Below are positions 62,104 through 64,000 of a stretch of DNA of 64,000 bases, one piece after another. The stretch spans positions 89,616-153,615 of the forward strand of contig LJKL01000009.1 of assembly GCA_001421175.1 (NCBI GenBank), written 5' to 3'. Positions within the stretch are counted from its first letter, which is position 1. Each line of letters starts with the position of its first letter. The stretch comes from Methanomassiliicoccales archaeon RumEn M2 (GTDB lineage: Archaea > Thermoplasmatota > Thermoplasmata > Methanomassiliicoccales > Methanomethylophilaceae). A program made the translations under genes and the position numbers. The notes under the pieces are model-generated. The model was given only the letters and a program-made list of their open reading frames with translations, did not search any database and was not told where the DNA came from.

Positions 62104-62295
62104 TCATCCCAGAGGGGACACTTCGTCGATAAGGTCCGCGTGAGAGACGACCATCCTGCGGCAGCAGTACCTTTCGAGCCCAAGGTCGTCCAGGACCTTC
62201 TCCGGGCTCTCTCCCATGCTGACGCGTTTCACGTACTCGGGGTAGGCAGAGCCCACGACCTTTCCGCATGTGAAACACCTTACAGGTATGATCAT
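62104..62295 (-). CDS. rpoN: DNA-directed RNA polymerase subunit N (Rpb10)
   Basis: A 63-residue RpoN with its atypical zinc-binding motif: [19 protein letters not shown] near 4-22 (CxxC), then [20 protein letters not shown] near 35 (CC). It is a small structural subunit of archaeal RNA polymerase. Position behind L18e, L13 and S9 is the standard archaeal order. Confidence 0.95.
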   Translation of the reverse strand: MIIPVRCFTCGKVVGSAYPEYVKRVSMGESPEKVLDDLGLERYCCRRMVVSHADLIDEVSPLG

Positions 62296-62306
62296 TCCCG
62301 TTCACC

Positions 62307-62708
62307 TTACCTGTACGACTTCTGCTTCTTGGCGCGAGCACCGTGTCCGAGGGGCTTCTTCGGCAGCTTCCTGCGGTCATCGTTGATGATCAGGGTTCTG
62401 TCGTATGCCCTGTAGGCAGCCTCCAGGCTCTCGTCGTCCTTGAAGAAGTCCACAAGGCCTCTGGCTATTGCGGTCCTTATGGCCGCAGCCTGCCCCATGA
62501 CCCCGCCACCGTTCACGTTGACGGAGATGTCCACTTCTTTTGCCCTAGATCCGGCTATGCCGATGGGCTCCTCTATCTTGAGCCTTGCGAGCTCAGGGGA
62601 ATAGATCTCTATGGGGGTCTTGTTGATGGTAACCTTGCCGGTACCTTCTTTGACCACTGCCCTGGCGACAGCCGTCTTCCTCTTTCCGCTTGTGTTGACA
62701 GCGTTCAT
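62307..62708 (-). CDS. rps9: 30S ribosomal protein S9
   Basis: A 133-residue S9 (eukaryotic S16). Family marks are [20 protein letters not shown] near 4-23, [20 protein letters not shown] near 65 and the C-terminal [20 protein letters not shown] whose basic tail reaches the P-site tRNA; the final residue is R. The gene lies four bases after L13. Confidence 0.96.
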   Translation of the reverse strand: MNAVNTSGKRKTAVARAVVKEGTGKVTINKTPIEIYSPELARLKIEEPIGIAGSRAKEVDISVNVNGGGVMGQAAAIRTAIARGLVDFFKDDESLEAAYRAYDRTLIINDDRRKLPKKPLGHGARAKKQKSYR

Positions 62709-62712
62709 TGGA

Positions 62713-63138
62713 TCACCTTATGTTGGACCCCAGATATTTGGATACGGCACCAAGGGTCGTGTATTTGCCGCTGATCTTTCTCATTGCGAATTCAGGCTTC
62801 TCTTTCTCCGTCTGGGAGTATTCCTCGGGTATGCCGACGAACGCGCGGAGATTCCTGTAGGCATCCCTGCCGGTCGTGGTGTACCTGGGTATCATGCCTT
62901 TGACGGTCCTCTTGAAGAGGAGGTCAGCCCTGCGGGGATAGAACGGCCCCTTCCTGCGCTTGACCTCTCCGAGTTCCAGCCTGTGCTTGTATTTGGCGAA
63001 GACAACCTCTTTGGTCCCCGTGACAACGACCTTCTCGGCGTTGACAACGATTACTTCCTCGCCGTTCATTATCCTCTCGGCGACGATGCTCGCGAGTCTT
63101 CCGAGGATCGCATCCTGTCCGTCTATGACTGTGACCAT
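62713..63138 (-). CDS. rpl13: 50S ribosomal protein L13
   Basis: A 141-residue archaeal L13 (eukaryotic L13a): [20 protein letters not shown] near 3-22, [17 protein letters not shown] near 31 and [20 protein letters not shown] near 65. ATG 63138 matches the usual start; another ATG three codons earlier overlaps the L18e stop. Confidence 0.94.
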   Translation of the reverse strand: MVTVIDGQDAILGRLASIVAERIMNGEEVIVVNAEKVVVTGTKEVVFAKYKHRLELGEVKRRKGPFYPRRADLLFKRTVKGMIPRYTTTGRDAYRNLRAFVGIPEEYSQTEKEKPEFAMRKISGKYTTLGAVSKYLGSNIR

Positions 63139-63143
63139 CGAAA

Positions 63144-63500
63144 TCACCTCATTATCCTGACGCCGGAGCCCTGGGGATTCTTATCCATGAGCTCGGGTAT
63201 GCAAAGGGCATTCCCGCCGGACGCCAAAATGGCCGCCCTTGCCGCTTCAGAGAAGCTGTAGGCCGCCACGGTTATCGTCTTGCTTATCTTTCCAGCTGCC
63301 AGTACCTTTCCGGGTACGATTATGACATCGCCTTCTTTGGCATATCTGTCGAGCTTGCTGAGGTTTGTCTCGGCCCAGTTTCTCCTGGGTTTCTCCAACC
63401 TCTTGGCAATGTCTCGCCAGATAGCAGCTCCCGTCTCCCTCTCCTTCGCCTTCAGATCGTCGATCAGGGCGATAAGGTTGGGATCTGTCTTGTTGCTTTT
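63144..63500 (-). CDS. rpl18e: 50S ribosomal protein L18e
   Basis: A 118-residue L18e, the archaeal/eukaryotic protein related to L15. Seen are KTDPNLIALIDDLKAKERET near 4, WRDIAKRLEKPRRNWAETNL near 28 and VPGKVLAAGKISKTITVAAY near 63. The ATG at 63500 is the family start. First gene of the ribosomal/RNA polymerase operon. Confidence 0.95.
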   Translation of the reverse strand, partial: KSNKTDPNLIALIDDLKAKERETGAAIWRDIAKRLEKPRRNWAETNLSKLDRYAKEGDVIIVPGKVLAAGKISKTITVAAYSFSEAARAAILASGGNALCIPELMDKNPQGSGVRIMR

Positions 63501-63650
63501 CATTTTCTGACTCCCCCCGACATTGGGTAAGAGGCACCAATGGGGACCTCGCTTATAAAGATATCCTGTCGCGCTCTTTATAACGTGCATGCGTGACAGA
63601 GATTAATATAATCGAAGTCGCTAACCGTTGCCAACAGGTGGGAGATTACA

Positions 63651-64000
63651 ATGATAAGATTCGGTCCGGCCGGCATACCTCTGTCCTGCAAAGGGCGCAC
63701 CATGAAAGACGGAATAGAGGACGTTCACAACCTTAGCCTGACCGCTATGGAGATCCAGATGGTCAGGGCGGGGGTCAGCGAGGTCCCGCCCGATGATGAG
63801 GAGATCGGTCTGTCGATAAGGGATATCGACAGCGCATTGGTCGTCGGGGTGATACGCGACGACGAGCTGATCTGCGACCCGAAGCTGGTGATAGAGGAGG
63901 ACGATTTCATGATCCAGATGAACTCAGGTGTCACCGGGTCCTTCGGAGACCTCTACAACGTGGGAAGGATGGCCAAGAGGCTGGACATAAGCATGTCCAT
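63651..64000 (+). CDS. TIM-barrel protein, endonuclease IV / sugar-phosphate isomerase-like (partial)
   Basis: The first 116 codons of a gene that runs off the window. It opens MIRFGPAGIPLSCKGRTMKD, then VHNLSLTAMEIQMVRAGV, matching archaeal xylose-isomerase-like TIM barrels annotated as endonuclease IV relatives. AGGTGGGAG six bases before the ATG at 63651 sets the start, and ATTAATATA at 63602-63610 may be its TATA box. The catalytic metal residues lie in the missing part, so function is open. Confidence 0.65.
   Translation, partial: MIRFGPAGIPLSCKGRTMKDGIEDVHNLSLTAMEIQMVRAGVSEVPPDDEEIGLSIRDIDSALVVGVIRDDELICDPKLVIEEDDFMIQMNSGVTGSFGDLYNVGRMAKRLDISMS

Overview
The window reads as a chromosomal segment of a moderately GC-rich euryarchaeon. 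The archaeal markers are aIF5A, aIF1A, RNA polymerase subunits F and N, ribosomal proteins L15e, L18e and L21e, Nop5 and fibrillarin, Kae1, family-B DNA polymerase, DUF655, RIO1 kinase, archease and archaeal-type GAPDH. Many genes have a TATA-like box 25-31 bases before an ATG with no ribosome binding site, so they are probably leaderless; others start with TTG or GTG behind a clear ribosome binding site. TGA is the dominant stop and TAG ends only two of about 70 genes (pgk, thiL). Together with an HdrD-like protein, this fits Thermoplasmata-related methanogens of the Methanomassiliicoccales type, some of which decode TAG as pyrrolysine. That placement is inference: no pyl, mcr or methyltransferase gene is in the window.

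Layout. 1-3.3 kb: two ABC ATPases, a PhoU-like protein and phosphoglucosamine mutase. 3.3-7.3 kb (minus): operon mtnA, class II aldolase, nop5, aIF5A, agmatinase. 7.4-9.8 kb: ArsR-like regulator, riboflavin reductase, rtcA. 9.9-11.7 kb: tRNA-Gly, then two near-identical inverted tRNA-Val genes around a four-gene cassette (two DUF-like paralogues, a Cys-rich small protein, a HEAT-repeat protein). 11.8-19.2 kb: glutaredoxin-like protein, kae1, RecJ-like DHH protein, S15, a fibrillarin-Nudix fusion, bifunctional NADP phosphatase/NAD kinase, a JAMM peptidase and a phosphohexomutase relative that has lost its catalytic motifs. 19.4-25.9 kb: small protein, tRNA-Leu, copper ATPase and chaperone, DUF1634 and TauE, a THUMP protein with a ruined PP-loop, L15e, two zinc-ribbon membrane proteins. 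26-34.5 kb (minus): information-processing block from aIF1A, RIO1, KH protein, Pus10, L21e, RpoF, DUF655 and KsgA to YchF and PolB.

34.7-46.6 kb: pdxS, tRNA-Glu, a HAD-like/formyltransferase pair, archease, aspartate dehydrogenase, M24 peptidase, ilvB-ilvC, HDAC-family protein, gap-pgk. 46.6-53.4 kb (minus): a lysine operon running lrp, dapA, dapB, lysC, lysA, dapF, dapL, the diaminopimelate aminotransferase route. 53.5-61.1 kb: MscS channel, prepilin peptidase, AmrS-type radical SAM protein, thiL, larA, HdrD-like protein, folP. 61-64 kb: small genes, tRNA-Pro, the L18e-L13-S9-RpoN operon and the start of an endonuclease IV-like TIM barrel. No CRISPR array, insertion sequence, prophage or rRNA was seen.

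A caution for any user: ten proteins are split by single-base frameshifts and one more shows the same defect, 13 events in 11 genes, nearly all in short G or C runs. They hit housekeeping genes (ilvC, lysA, dapL, thiL, pus10), which looks like consensus error, not gene decay. These genes are annotated here as joined spans. The most unusual features are the fibrillarin-Nudix fusion, the pseudoenzyme phosphohexomutase, the PP-loop-less ThiI relative, the tRNA-Val-flanked cassette and the mtnA-aldolase salvage pair at the head of a translation operon.
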